Program-made: the position numbers and the translations under genes
The notes under the pieces: generated by a model
Database searches by the model: none
What the model was told of the DNA's origin: nothing
The model's input: the letters and a program-made list of their open reading frames with translations, nothing else
In this document: in pieces, positions 16,661 to 24,800 of the stretch
How the letters are laid out: every line of letters starts with the position of its first letter
How positions within the stretch are numbered: position 1 is the first letter of the stretch
DNA from: Magnetococcales bacterium
GTDB taxonomy: Bacteria > Pseudomonadota > Magnetococcia > Magnetococcales > JADFXB01
NCBI GenBank assembly: GCA_015233935.1
Contig: JADFXB010000017.1
Location: 1 to 47,750, forward strand
Direction: 5' to 3'
Length of the DNA: 47,750 nucleotides

Positions 16661-17311
16661 TCAAGATGCAGCCGGGAGATCGGGATAAAGAAATTGTGCC
16701 AAACCAATGATTTCTTCAGCCGCTTTTTGGTTTGGCCCCAGTTCAAAAACTGCGCGCCCCTCGCTGAAAGAACGCCGGTAGAGGGTGCGTTGATAAAGAC
16801 GATGGGGGATAAACTCTACCCCAGGCAGGCTCTTTAAGGCATCAGCGGTTTCGTCTGATTCCATGAGGCCGGGATGGGTATCTGCCCGATTAAGAAACAG
16901 AAAAATTTTCGGGCGTGTATTTTGTTTGGCCAAGGCTTCGTCCACCATGGTCAGGAAGCGTTGGGTAGCCCAAACATCCGCCTGGCTGGGGGGAACAGGA
17001 ACCAGGATACGGTGGGAGACCCGGATGGCTTGCCGCATGGCCCAAAGGTTGGAGGCTCCCACATCCACCAGAATTTCACCGTCTGCGTGCTCCCGAAAGA
17101 CCTTTTCCGGGTCGGTATCCGGTCGATAGACTTTAATATTGGGCTTGACCTGGTCTTCCTGCCGGACTTCTGCCACGTCGCTTAACGTGGCCTGGGGGTC
17201 CAGGTCGAAGGCCACCACGTCCACACCGGCCCTGGCAAGCCAAATTGCAAGATTGAAGGTGACGGTGCTTTTTCCGCAGCCGCCTTTAAGATTACCGATC
17301 ACCGTGATCAT
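16661..17311 (-). CDS. ParA/MinD-family ATPase
   Basis: This 216-residue protein begins MITVIGNLKGGCGKST, a deviant Walker A with the signature lysine of ParA/MinD ATPases (KGGxGKST). It continues with a Walker A' aspartate region (VVAFDLDPQATLSD) and Walker B-like EILVDVGASNLW. It is short, like ParF or orphan ParA proteins that position cellular cargo, and lacks an N-terminal HTH. I prefer the ATG at 17311, directly before the Walker motif; the frame is open to 17587, but that part reads through a region that looks non-coding and runs into ppnP. No parB is next to it. The downstream gene is a membrane coiled-coil protein, a plausible partner. Confidence 0.88.
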   Translation of the reverse strand: MITVIGNLKGGCGKSTVTFNLAIWLARAGVDVVAFDLDPQATLSDVAEVRQEDQVKPNIKVYRPDTDPEKVFREHADGEILVDVGASNLWAMRQAIRVSHRILVPVPPSQADVWATQRFLTMVDEALAKQNTRPKIFLFLNRADTHPGLMESDETADALKSLPGVEFIPHRLYQRTLYRRSFSEGRAVFELGPNQKAAEEIIGLAQFLYPDLPAAS

Positions 17312-17549
17312 GATAAGGTGCCGTGCTCCCTGAAATGGTGAACGGTGGGGAGACCAACCGTTGCTGGCGCACTGTACCAAGCCGTATTTAACCAATCTTT
17401 GCACGTTACGCCATTCCGTTGGTCTTTTCAAGGAGTCATACAGCACACCATGATGGGAAATACGTTTTCCACCGGGAATTGGGAAGAAAAATCGGCTATT
17501 CTTGTCTACTATTATACAACCATCTACAGGGACAGAAGGGAGTTGTCGG

Positions 17550-17831
17550 GTGATCAAGGTTAATGAATACTTCGATGGCAAGGTCAAATCGCTGGCATTT
17601 CAAACCGCCACCTTACCAGCCACAGTGGGGGTGATGGTTGCAGGCGAGTATGAGTTCAATACCTCCCGGCGGGAGACCATGACCGTCATCAGCGGTGCTT
17701 TAACGGTCCTGTTGCCCGGTGCCAGCGATTGGCAGACCTTCCAGGCAGGGGAAAGCTTTGTGGTGGCGGCGGACGGCAAGTTTCAATTGCAGGTGGCGTC
17801 GGATACCGCTTATCTGTGTGTCTTTGGTTGA
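17550..17831 (+). CDS. ppnP: Pyrimidine/purine nucleoside phosphorylase PpnP (DUF1255)
   Basis: This 93-residue cupin-fold protein starts [16 protein letters not shown] and contains [18 protein letters not shown] and the C-terminal YLCVFG. These are the conserved parts of PpnP (YaiE), which splits nucleosides with phosphate into base and ribose-1-phosphate. The start is a GTG at 17550 with AAGGGAG upstream; the frame extends to 17502, but only this start fits the family length. It lies 21 bases before yaaA and opens a plus-strand run with yaaA, fliK-like and flhB-like genes. Confidence 0.93.
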   Translation: MIKVNEYFDGKVKSLAFQTATLPATVGVMVAGEYEFNTSRRETMTVISGALTVLLPGASDWQTFQAGESFVVAADGKFQLQVASDTAYLCVFG

Positions 17832-17852
17832 GTTGAACAAGGGGAGGGTGCC

Positions 17853-18620
17853 ATGTTGATGATGCTGTTGTCGCCGGCAAAAACCATGACATGGCATCCC
17901 GTTCCGGCGGGGTTACCCACCACCCTGCCGGATTTCCTCCCCCAGGCTGAAACATTGACCAAGGTGGTGTTGGAATTGAATCTGGCGGAAATCCGTCAGT
18001 TGATGAATTTGAGCATTCCTCTGGGTCAGGAGGCGTTAAACCGCTTCCACCGCTTTTCCCCACCTTTCACCCTGGAAAACAGCCGTCCCGCCGCCCTCTA
18101 TTATCGGGGGGATACCTATGTGGGCTTGGATGCGGATACCCTGTCTCTGGAGGATTGGAGCTTTGCCCAGGAGCGGTTGGTAATTTTGTCGGGATTCTAT
18201 GGGGTCTTGCGACCCCTGGATTTGATCCAACCCTATCGGTTGGAAATGGGGGTCTCCCTTGCCAATGAACGGGGGAAAAACCTCTATGCCTTTTGGGGGG
18301 AGAGTCTCACCCAATGGTTGGATCAACGCTTGGGTGCGAACGGGACGGTGATCAACCTGGCTTCGGAAGAGTACGGCAAGGCGATTCAGCCCCAGGGATT
18401 GCAGGGGAGAATGATCACCCCGGTCTTTCAGGAAATTCGCCAGGGTAAGGCACAGGTGATTGGGTTGTTGGCCAAGCGGGCCAGGGGACGCATGGCCCGT
18501 TTTATTATCGATCATCGGGTGACCGAGGCCAGTCAACTGCAAAGCTACCAACAGGAAGGGTACACCTTCAACCCCGCCACATCCACTGAAAATCGCTGGA
18601 TTTTTGCCAGAGAATCGTGA
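17853..18620 (+). CDS. yaaA: Peroxide stress protein YaaA (DUF328)
   Basis: This 255-residue protein has the family N-terminus LLSPAKTM, the central VILSGFYGVLRPLDLIQPYR and MGVSLANERGKNLYAFW, and the C-terminal basic helix-hairpin-helix-like motif KRARGRMARFIIDHR. YaaA limits free iron and protects DNA from peroxide and binds unusual DNA structures. Length is standard. A Shine-Dalgarno (AGGGGAGG region) lies just before the ATG. Seven bases separate its stop from the fliK-like ATG, so it is likely cotranscribed with flagellar-type genes, an uncommon pairing. Confidence 0.95.
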   Translation: MLMMLLSPAKTMTWHPVPAGLPTTLPDFLPQAETLTKVVLELNLAEIRQLMNLSIPLGQEALNRFHRFSPPFTLENSRPAALYYRGDTYVGLDADTLSLEDWSFAQERLVILSGFYGVLRPLDLIQPYRLEMGVSLANERGKNLYAFWGESLTQWLDQRLGANGTVINLASEEYGKAIQPQGLQGRMITPVFQEIRQGKAQVIGLLAKRARGRMARFIIDHRVTEASQLQSYQQEGYTFNPATSTENRWIFARES

Positions 18621-18627
18621 GGGGACC

Positions 18628-19992
18628 ATGAACATTGCCGGTTTGCTGCAAACTGGGGAAGTGGTCGCTGTCAAGGCCCTGGTGCAGGCGCAAATTCAGG
18701 CTCTCAATCTGGAACTGGGACAATTGCTCACCGCCAAGGTGACCCAGGTGGCAGAAAATGGTCGTGGTATCTTGCAACTGGCGGATGGGGGGCTGCTCTC
18801 TTTTATCAAAGGTGGTGCCCTCAACGAAGGGGAACAGGTGCGCTTGCAGGTGGTGCGCACCCTGCCGGAGATGACCTTGCGGGTGGTCTCCACCGAGGCA
18901 GGGGAGGCGGGTCGCCTGGCGGATACCACTCAACGATCTGTGTTGCGTGCCCCGGATATTTTCTCCCGCTTGCTGCGTTTTTCCGGTCTGATGCCTGCTG
19001 CTGCGGATTCCACCGGGGAGGTGGATTTGCCCCCGGAAGGTAGAGCACCCACCCAAAATTTGCCACAAACAACGGTGCGAGAGGGAGCACAACCAGCGGC
19101 CAGAAATGTCTTGCCTGAACTGGTGCGTGGCACGGTGGTTTATGGTGAGCGGGTGGTCCAGGCCGAAGGGGGGCGTGGGCCGGTCACGGCATCTTTGTCC
19201 CGTCCGCCGGTGGTGGTTCAAAATCCGTTGGATTTGGCCAATCAACTGGTGAGTGGTGGGGGCGAAAAATTATCCCAGGTGGTGCGCAATGCCCTTCCCC
19301 ATGTATCCCTGTTTGACCTGCAACAGGGACGGGTGGAGGGTTTGGTCAAACTGATGACCGGCCAGCAGCAGGAGCAATCCCTGCCTTTGCGTGAGGCCAT
19401 CCAGCGATTGCGGGTGGCAGCGGAATCACTGAAATGGGTCAAGAGCGACACCCTCTCCCCGGAAGAACAACAGGCCATCCGTGACACCATCCGGGAGGCA
19501 GGCGGGGAGGGAGCCGTCTTGCGGGAGGCCAAAACCGCCTTGCAGCGTTTGGGAGATGTGTTGGCCGCCCAGGATTTATTGCCGAAAAATCAACCCGCCG
19601 CCGATGGTTCCACCTTTTTGGGATATCGGGTGTTTTGGATGCCGGAAGGGGGCATGGGGGAGATATTGTGGCGGCGGGAAAAGGAGGCTGAAAAAGGAGG
19701 AGGGGAAGGAAAACAGGGATTCAGTGTATTGCTCTCCCTGCAACTTTCCCGTTTGGGCTTGGTGCAGGCCCATATTTCCATGGGAGAGGGCTATCTCAAC
19801 GTGGCCATTTCGGCCAGGGATGAACAGGCGTTGGAAGCCTTGCGCCAGGATATTGGCGACTTGCGTAACCATTTGATCCAGGCTGAACTTCCCTTGCGAA
19901 CCCTCAATCTGTCCAGACTCAATGAAGAGGCCATGCAGGAGGAGCGGCGGCAAAAGTTGGGATTCACCGGCAGCCTGCGCATGGAGGCTTGA
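18628..19992 (+). CDS. FliK-like flagellar hook-length control family protein
   Basis: This 454-residue protein has a variable N-terminal half rich in Val, Gln and Pro and a C-terminal Flg_hook-type domain (about residues 340-440). The domain contains LSLQLSRLGLVQAHISMG, YLNVAISARDEQALEALRQD and LPLRTLNLSR, which match FliK C-termini. FliK measures hook length and switches the export gate through FlhB. The ATG at 18628 follows GGGGACC; the frame is open to 18604. It directly abuts the FlhB-like gene (stop TGA, then ATG), and that pairing supports an export-switch role. This could be a second FliK-like protein rather than the main one, since no other flagellar genes are adjacent. Confidence 0.8.
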   Translation: MNIAGLLQTGEVVAVKALVQAQIQALNLELGQLLTAKVTQVAENGRGILQLADGGLLSFIKGGALNEGEQVRLQVVRTLPEMTLRVVSTEAGEAGRLADTTQRSVLRAPDIFSRLLRFSGLMPAAADSTGEVDLPPEGRAPTQNLPQTTVREGAQPAARNVLPELVRGTVVYGERVVQAEGGRGPVTASLSRPPVVVQNPLDLANQLVSGGGEKLSQVVRNALPHVSLFDLQQGRVEGLVKLMTGQQQEQSLPLREAIQRLRVAAESLKWVKSDTLSPEEQQAIRDTIREAGGEGAVLREAKTALQRLGDVLAAQDLLPKNQPAADGSTFLGYRVFWMPEGGMGEILWRREKEAEKGGGEGKQGFSVLLSLQLSRLGLVQAHISMGEGYLNVAISARDEQALEALRQDIGDLRNHLIQAELPLRTLNLSRLNEEAMQEERRQKLGFTGSLRMEA

Positions 19993-20292
19993 ATGGACGA
20001 CCCCTCCGACCAACGCCGCCGCCAGGCAGTCGCCCTGCGCTACCAGGCAGGCAAGGATTCCGCCCCCAAGGTGGTGGCCAAGGGACAGGGACGGCTGGCG
20101 GAGACCATTTTGCAAAAGGCCAAAGAGGCGGGGGTTGCCCTGGTGGAGGATCCCGATCTGGTCTCCTTGCTGGGTAAAATACCGGTGGGAGAAAACGTCC
20201 CCCCCGATCTTTACAAGGCAGTGGCAGAAATTCTTGCCTATGTTTATCGCATCAATAAAAAGGCCATGCCTGAACCTGTTGGGTATGAGTGA
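19993..20292 (+). CDS. FlhB C-terminal-domain homologue (FlhX/YlqH type)
   Basis: This 99-residue soluble protein resembles only the cytoplasmic domain of the export-gate protein FlhB: AVALRYQAGKDSAPKVVAKG, then AKEAGVALVEDPDLVSLLG, then ENVPPDLYKAVAEILAYVYR. The autocleavage NPTH motif is replaced by the N-terminal segment, as in Bacillus YlqH and other free-standing homologues, which can partly replace the cleaved FlhB domain. The gene starts immediately after the fliK-like stop, implying coupled translation. Its last eight bases overlap an antitoxin-like relic, so it marks the left edge of the accessory island. Confidence 0.88.
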   Translation: MDDPSDQRRRQAVALRYQAGKDSAPKVVAKGQGRLAETILQKAKEAGVALVEDPDLVSLLGKIPVGENVPPDLYKAVAEILAYVYRINKKAMPEPVGYE

Positions 20293-20446
20293 GGGGGTAA
20301 ACAAGGTGAGCAATGAAGAAAAAATAGATTGTTCGACAAGGGAAGCATTGGTGGATGTGGATGCCGGACATGTCATGGATCATTGTGCCGACCAGGTTTG
20401 GGCCGATAGCCTCAATAGCAATACTCCGCTGCCGTTGCCTCAATGA
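20285..20446 (+). pseudogene. Antitoxin-like C-terminal relic (53 codons)
   Basis: The frame encodes 53 residues whose second half (TREALVDVDAGHVMDHCADQ, then VWADSL) has the form of the C-terminal tail of short CopG/ParD-type antitoxins, in which such a tail reads 'AL-DVDAG-VIDH---WADSL'. The N-terminal DNA-binding ribbon-helix-helix is missing, and no toxin frame of normal length follows; a 29-codon frame from the overlapping ATG ends at once. A decayed toxin-antitoxin pair is the best explanation. The recognition rests on the tail pattern only. Confidence 0.45.
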
Positions 20447-20545
20447 TGGAGTTGGAGGACCTGGCATGGTTGCAAGAGTGCTTTCCCTTTCATCCGTCTG
20501 CCGTGGCAGGTGCTGGTTTCTGGCCTGGTAAGTGACTCCAAGAAA

Positions 20546-20585
20546 AGACTGGACATCAAGGAAAAAACCCATTTGTGTCCAGTCT
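20546..20585. repeat. 10-bp perfect inverted repeat in the gap before the AbrB/PIN pair
   Basis: AGACTGGACA and TGTCCAGTCT are perfect complements separated by 20 bases. The surrounding gap (20447-20768) holds no convincing gene. The hairpin lacks a T tract, so it is not a standard terminator. An operator or mobile-element end is possible. Confidence 0.55.
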
Positions 20586-20768
20586 ATTCTACAGTTGATA
20601 TCAATCAGTTGGAAGATTTTGCTTGCCATAGCATGAAGAACAGGAGAGGATAAGCACAGAGATGGGTCGTCTGGCAGCGGGAATAAGTCGTGTGTAATGG
20701 GGTTGCGTCCTGTCCGGCCACCTCCTATGTTCTCCGCTTTGCAATTCGTTTTATTACGGGAGGCAGCT

Positions 20769-21053
20769 ATGTCTCTAGCGATTGTAGGTCCAGGAATGCA
20801 AGTTACTTTGCCGGAAGATGTGTTGGGGAAGACGACCATCCACGCCGGAGATGTGCTGGAAGTTTCAATCCAAGAGGGAATGATTTTGTTGAAACCACAT
20901 GAGCAAGACCGCGCTACTGCCATACGCGGTTTGATGACCAAGATTAAAAAGCCCCCACCGGGTGATGAATTTGCCAACTTGACGGAAGACGACATCATGG
21001 AACTTGCTATTCAAGAGATCGCTGAAATGCGGGCAGTAAGAGACGGTCAGTGA
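20769..21053 (+). CDS. AbrB/MazE-type antitoxin of the AbrB-PIN pair
   Basis: This 94-residue protein carries a SpoVT-AbrB swapped-hairpin domain at the N-terminus (VGPGMQVTLPEDVLGKTTIH, then GDVLEVSIQEG, about residues 5-40). A helical C-terminus follows (NLTEDDIMELAIQEIAEMRA) that should wrap and inhibit the toxin. I use the ATG at 20769, which has GGGAGG five bases upstream; the frame runs back to 20697 without a better site. The stop overlaps the GTG of the PIN toxin gene. Such antitoxins usually repress their own promoter by binding DNA through the AbrB fold. Confidence 0.85.
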   Translation: MSLAIVGPGMQVTLPEDVLGKTTIHAGDVLEVSIQEGMILLKPHEQDRATAIRGLMTKIKKPPPGDEFANLTEDDIMELAIQEIAEMRAVRDGQ

Positions 21054-21466
21054 ATCTGGTCATTGACTGCAATGTATTCATATCTGTCTGTCTTGGAAGT
21101 GATACCTGTAGAGCGGCGGTTGAACATGCCCACGTAAACCATCAGGTTTGTTGTTCCCTAGCTACATTGCAAGAACTTGAATCCACCTTGCTGAAGCAGA
21201 AATTCCAAAAGGCATGGTTCCAGGAAAATGCTCTGCATCTGTTGGCCATGCACAAGCGTTATGGCAGGGTGATTACCCCGGTTGCCTTGGGGTTTTCCAT
21301 GCCGGATCCCAAGGATGAAATCTATCTGGCCACCGCCATGGCGGGCCAAGCAGATGCCATCATTACGGGCAACCTCAAGCATTTCCCGCCTCTCTTGTGT
21401 GGTCCCGTGCGTATCCTCTCCCCACGCCAGTATTTGACCGAAACCCGCCACGATTGCTCCAGGTAA
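21050..21466 (+). CDS. PIN-domain ribonuclease toxin (PIN_3 family)
   Basis: This 138-residue VapC-like nuclease has the acidic PIN residues in order: D5 (LVIDCNVFIS), a Glu in LATLQELES near residue 43, and a Asp-rich block in MPDPKDEIYLATAMAGQADA followed by IITGNLKHF. That pattern (PDPKDE...DAIITGN) is typical of the 'putative toxin-antitoxin system toxin component, PIN family'. It would cleave RNA to stop growth when its antitoxin is lost. It starts with GTG overlapping the antitoxin stop by four bases. Confidence 0.88.
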   Translation: MNLVIDCNVFISVCLGSDTCRAAVEHAHVNHQVCCSLATLQELESTLLKQKFQKAWFQENALHLLAMHKRYGRVITPVALGFSMPDPKDEIYLATAMAGQADAIITGNLKHFPPLLCGPVRILSPRQYLTETRHDCSR

Positions 21467-21576
21467 TACGGCAAGAATACGCTGTATTCATTGAATAAAA
21501 TCAGCTAAATCCATTCTTTCCTTCCCGGCTTGTCCTTACTCGCAGAATGAAAAAAAACAGGAAGGGTGCAGGCATG

Positions 21577-21719
21577 AATCTGGTGTCACCATAGGGATTT
21601 CATTTATTGCCATAAGAAAAATACTTATGGTGTCACCAGATTTACGCAGCATCATTTTTTTCCTGGAAAGGCAAAATTCCTCTTGCAACTGGGGAGGGGT
21701 CCATATATGTCCCCGTAAT
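21577..21719. repeat. Palindromic REP-like sequences at the 3' side of the large HTH-nuclease gene
   Basis: The gap 21467-21800 has no gene but holds two copies of the odd palindrome TGGTGTCACCA (21581-21591 and 21629-21639). They sit inside a larger imperfect inverted repeat (AATCTGGTGTCACCATA at 21577-21593 against TATGGTGTCACCAGATT at 21626-21642, one mismatched position). At 21707-21719 is ATGTCCCCGTAAT, the reverse complement of a sequence at 26201-26213 with one difference. From memory this style (GTGTCCC..., short palindromes) resembles REP/RAYT-associated repeats. It may also serve as the terminator for the two convergent genes. Confidence 0.55.
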
Positions 21720-21800
21720 TCCCCAAATAGTAACCTGTTTATTTCCGCTGGAGTTTGTCCACTATGTTGAGGAGATTGTGTTTGGTGAGGGATTTGGTGC

Positions 21801-24800
21801 TCATCTCAATCGATGGTTTACCTTCATCTCCAGTATTTCGGCGTTGGCCTCGTTTTCATATGTTTTTGCAATCTTCATGAGAAGCATTGAAGAAACAAAT
21901 GGATGGGATATTTGCAGTGCTGTTGCCCACTTACGGTACTTTTGGGCCATCTCACGTTCTTGGTTGCCGCCTGTATGAAGGTAAACACCTCTAGAGTTGT
22001 AAATGCCAATACTGGCTCCGCTCAATATTGCCTCAGACTTAATATCCTCCATCACTTCACGTACTGGTTCACAAGGCCAAATACCATCCTGGCCAACCGG
22101 GGCATGGGAGAGTAATTTGCCAATGCATTGATCGCCTATTTCAGTACGCCCAAACTCAGTGCAAGCCTTACGAACCGTAGCAATCCATTGTTGCAGAAGG
22201 TCTGACGACAGTTTACCAAAATTGTCATGGCCGGGGATACGTTGGATGGCTGTCAGCAATGTGTAACAACGACTGGCCATAGTTTGGACGCTCTCAGGTG
22301 GGATTATAAAATCATCCGGGTCTGGGGCATCGTCATTCCGTTTATATGACCAAACGATTGCCTGAACGAAGGTTTCAGGATGTTCTTCAATATAACGCTC
22401 AAGATTTGGAATTCCACTATCCTCTTGGTCAGGGTTCATCTCGCGGGAGAGAACTTCAACATAGGTAAATTCAAGGCTCGCCTTTTGGTCAAGGGTGAGG
22501 GCAGGACTGTTGTTTAAATGCTGAAATGCATTTCTTATATCATAACTATCTGGTAAGTATTCATCGGTATGCTTCCCTCCTGCTTTGGCCATTTCTGATA
22601 GTAGACGAAATAATAGAGGTGCATCGAGTATGGTCTGCTTATACTTCACAAGGAAGAAAGCCGCACATGGCCGTTTTGCTTCCAATAGCCTTGTGACGGC
22701 TTCAAATATATCATCATCTTTGTAATACAGCCAATCTGGATCTACGCTACTCCAATAGTGAGTGGTTATAGACTCACCAAGAAGATCGACCAGGTTCCAG
22801 GTGCTTTGGCCAAAGGGGGCAAGAAGCAACAGTTGAACAATCGCTTCTTGAGATTGGTTTGATATTATGCTATTAAGAATTGCAAGCCTTTTACTATCAT
22901 CTGCTACTGCTTGGAGTAGACCTACTACCAGATTTTTGTATGAAAATAAATTTTTGTTGCCAACAACAATTTTGGCAAGTGCCAGACATAGTAGATCTTG
23001 AACCTCTTGTTCAGTCAAGAAGGTATGGGCTAGGAGATTGCCAATTAACCTTGAAGTTTCTCCTCGTTCAGATAGTGCCAAGATTCCGGCAAGACCTTGG
23101 TGGGTGAAAATATCTTGCAAGGCGTCGGTTCTTAGTTTCTTAATATGCTCTTGACGCTGGTCGAAGTCTAATTCGTCTATATTTTCAAGTTCGTTGGTGG
23201 ATTCGTCTATCCACCCATTCTGGAATAACCATGCGTGTTTGTTCAGGATATCGTTTGACTCCAGTTTTTTAATGACGGCTTCACTTGTGGTTGAAAGACT
23301 GACAGCCTCTTCATCATTCAATTTATGTTTCGCCCGACGGGATCGAAATGAAACCCGGATCGTTTCGCGCATGGTAGCTTTGTCCCTGTCGCTGGCTTTA
23401 TTCAATGCCCAACCTTCAACCAACGACCACACGCGGGCCTGGTGTTCCCCGCTTAGACGGTGCAACCGTTTAACAAGATCGCACAACATGTCTAATGAAT
23501 GTTCTTCCCATGTCAGTGCCATTTCAACCATTTGGCGAACGAAATCACGGATTGGTTCCCACGTTGAAATTGGTTCGCCGCAACCCATACCCTCGGACCG
23601 CCAGCAAAATTTGTGGTTGTAATGGCCAATCGTGTCATGGTCCCCAAATTGTTCAACGCAGAGGTGCCAAGCAACAGCGGGGTATTCTTTTTTCAGCTTT
23701 TGCATAAGGGCTATACGTGTTGGATGGTCGGCAGCCGTCTGTGGCATCCAGGATCGGAAAATGTTTTTCAGGGAGTTGAATGGTTTATTTAACCAATTGT
23801 CATTGAGGGGAATTTGTGAAAGCCTGGCCAGAATAAGCGCAGCACGTGGCAGAGTTTGAGGATTCCAGGAGAGTCCTTCAAGTGCCCACAGTAAACCGGT
23901 CCGGTTAGGGGTGTTGCCAAACAGACTGGAACCCATTGGACGGAAAAGTTCCAATAGGGTGGGTTCATTGGAATTAAGGTCGCGTTCAAGGATGGAAAGA
24001 AACTCGTCCGGGGCCGCTTCTGCATAACTGGTAAGGGCGTGACTTTGTGTCTCCCATGTTTTTTTGGAGATAGGTGATTTGAAAATGCCCCGTATTAGAA
24101 GTGTCGCCTTGACTTCAGTATCCACCCCCAGGCGTTCCTTGAATAATGTTCCACCGTGAACAGACAATAATACCAGTGTCTCCAGAATGCCTGCCCGGAA
24201 TGCACTGGAAAACGCATGGTTTTTGCCACGGAAAAGAGCAGCCCATCGTTGTTCTTCTGATAGGTCAAGTAATGGATCATCCTCACCCAGGATCATACTT
24301 GCCATTTCAAAAAACCGGTTCAGGTCCGCTTCTGTTAGCATGTGGGCTATGGCGTGCAGCAGATCAAACTTGGATACCACGCCACGGTTTCGGTCTATGG
24401 ACCAGAGTGGAGCATCCTCCAATAGTGTGAGGTTTTGGCATTCCCTTTCCAGTTGTTCATAAGGCAAATCATCCGCCAATAACGAAAGTCCAGCCTTGTC
24501 GGTCTCGTTTTTACTGTCCCAAGCTCCAACAAAAAGGAATGGAATAAGGTTTTTGGCGGTCTGGGGATTGAATGCCCACGCTGGAGTTCGTATTGCAGGA
24601 ACCTTTGAAAGAAGGCGGCGTAACACTGTCAGCGACCGACCAGACTGTTCCATCAATTGGGCTATCCGATCGCGTTCCATACCCATCAATTTGAGAGCCT
24701 GATGGAAGGTATCGTAGTTTGTTGGGCCTAGAGTAATATCGAATTTTATGTTTAATGTATTGTGGGGGTAGATCCTAAATAGGTGGGTAGTTTTCAGGTG

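Noticed and set aside
17312-17587. Longer N-terminus for the ParA protein
   Set aside because: The added 92 residues are not ParA-like and overlap the start of ppnP; the Walker motif begins right after the ATG at 17311.
20252-20998. 248-codon minus-strand frame over the island boundary
   Set aside because: It runs antisense to the AbrB antitoxin, has no ribosome site and no recognisable domain.
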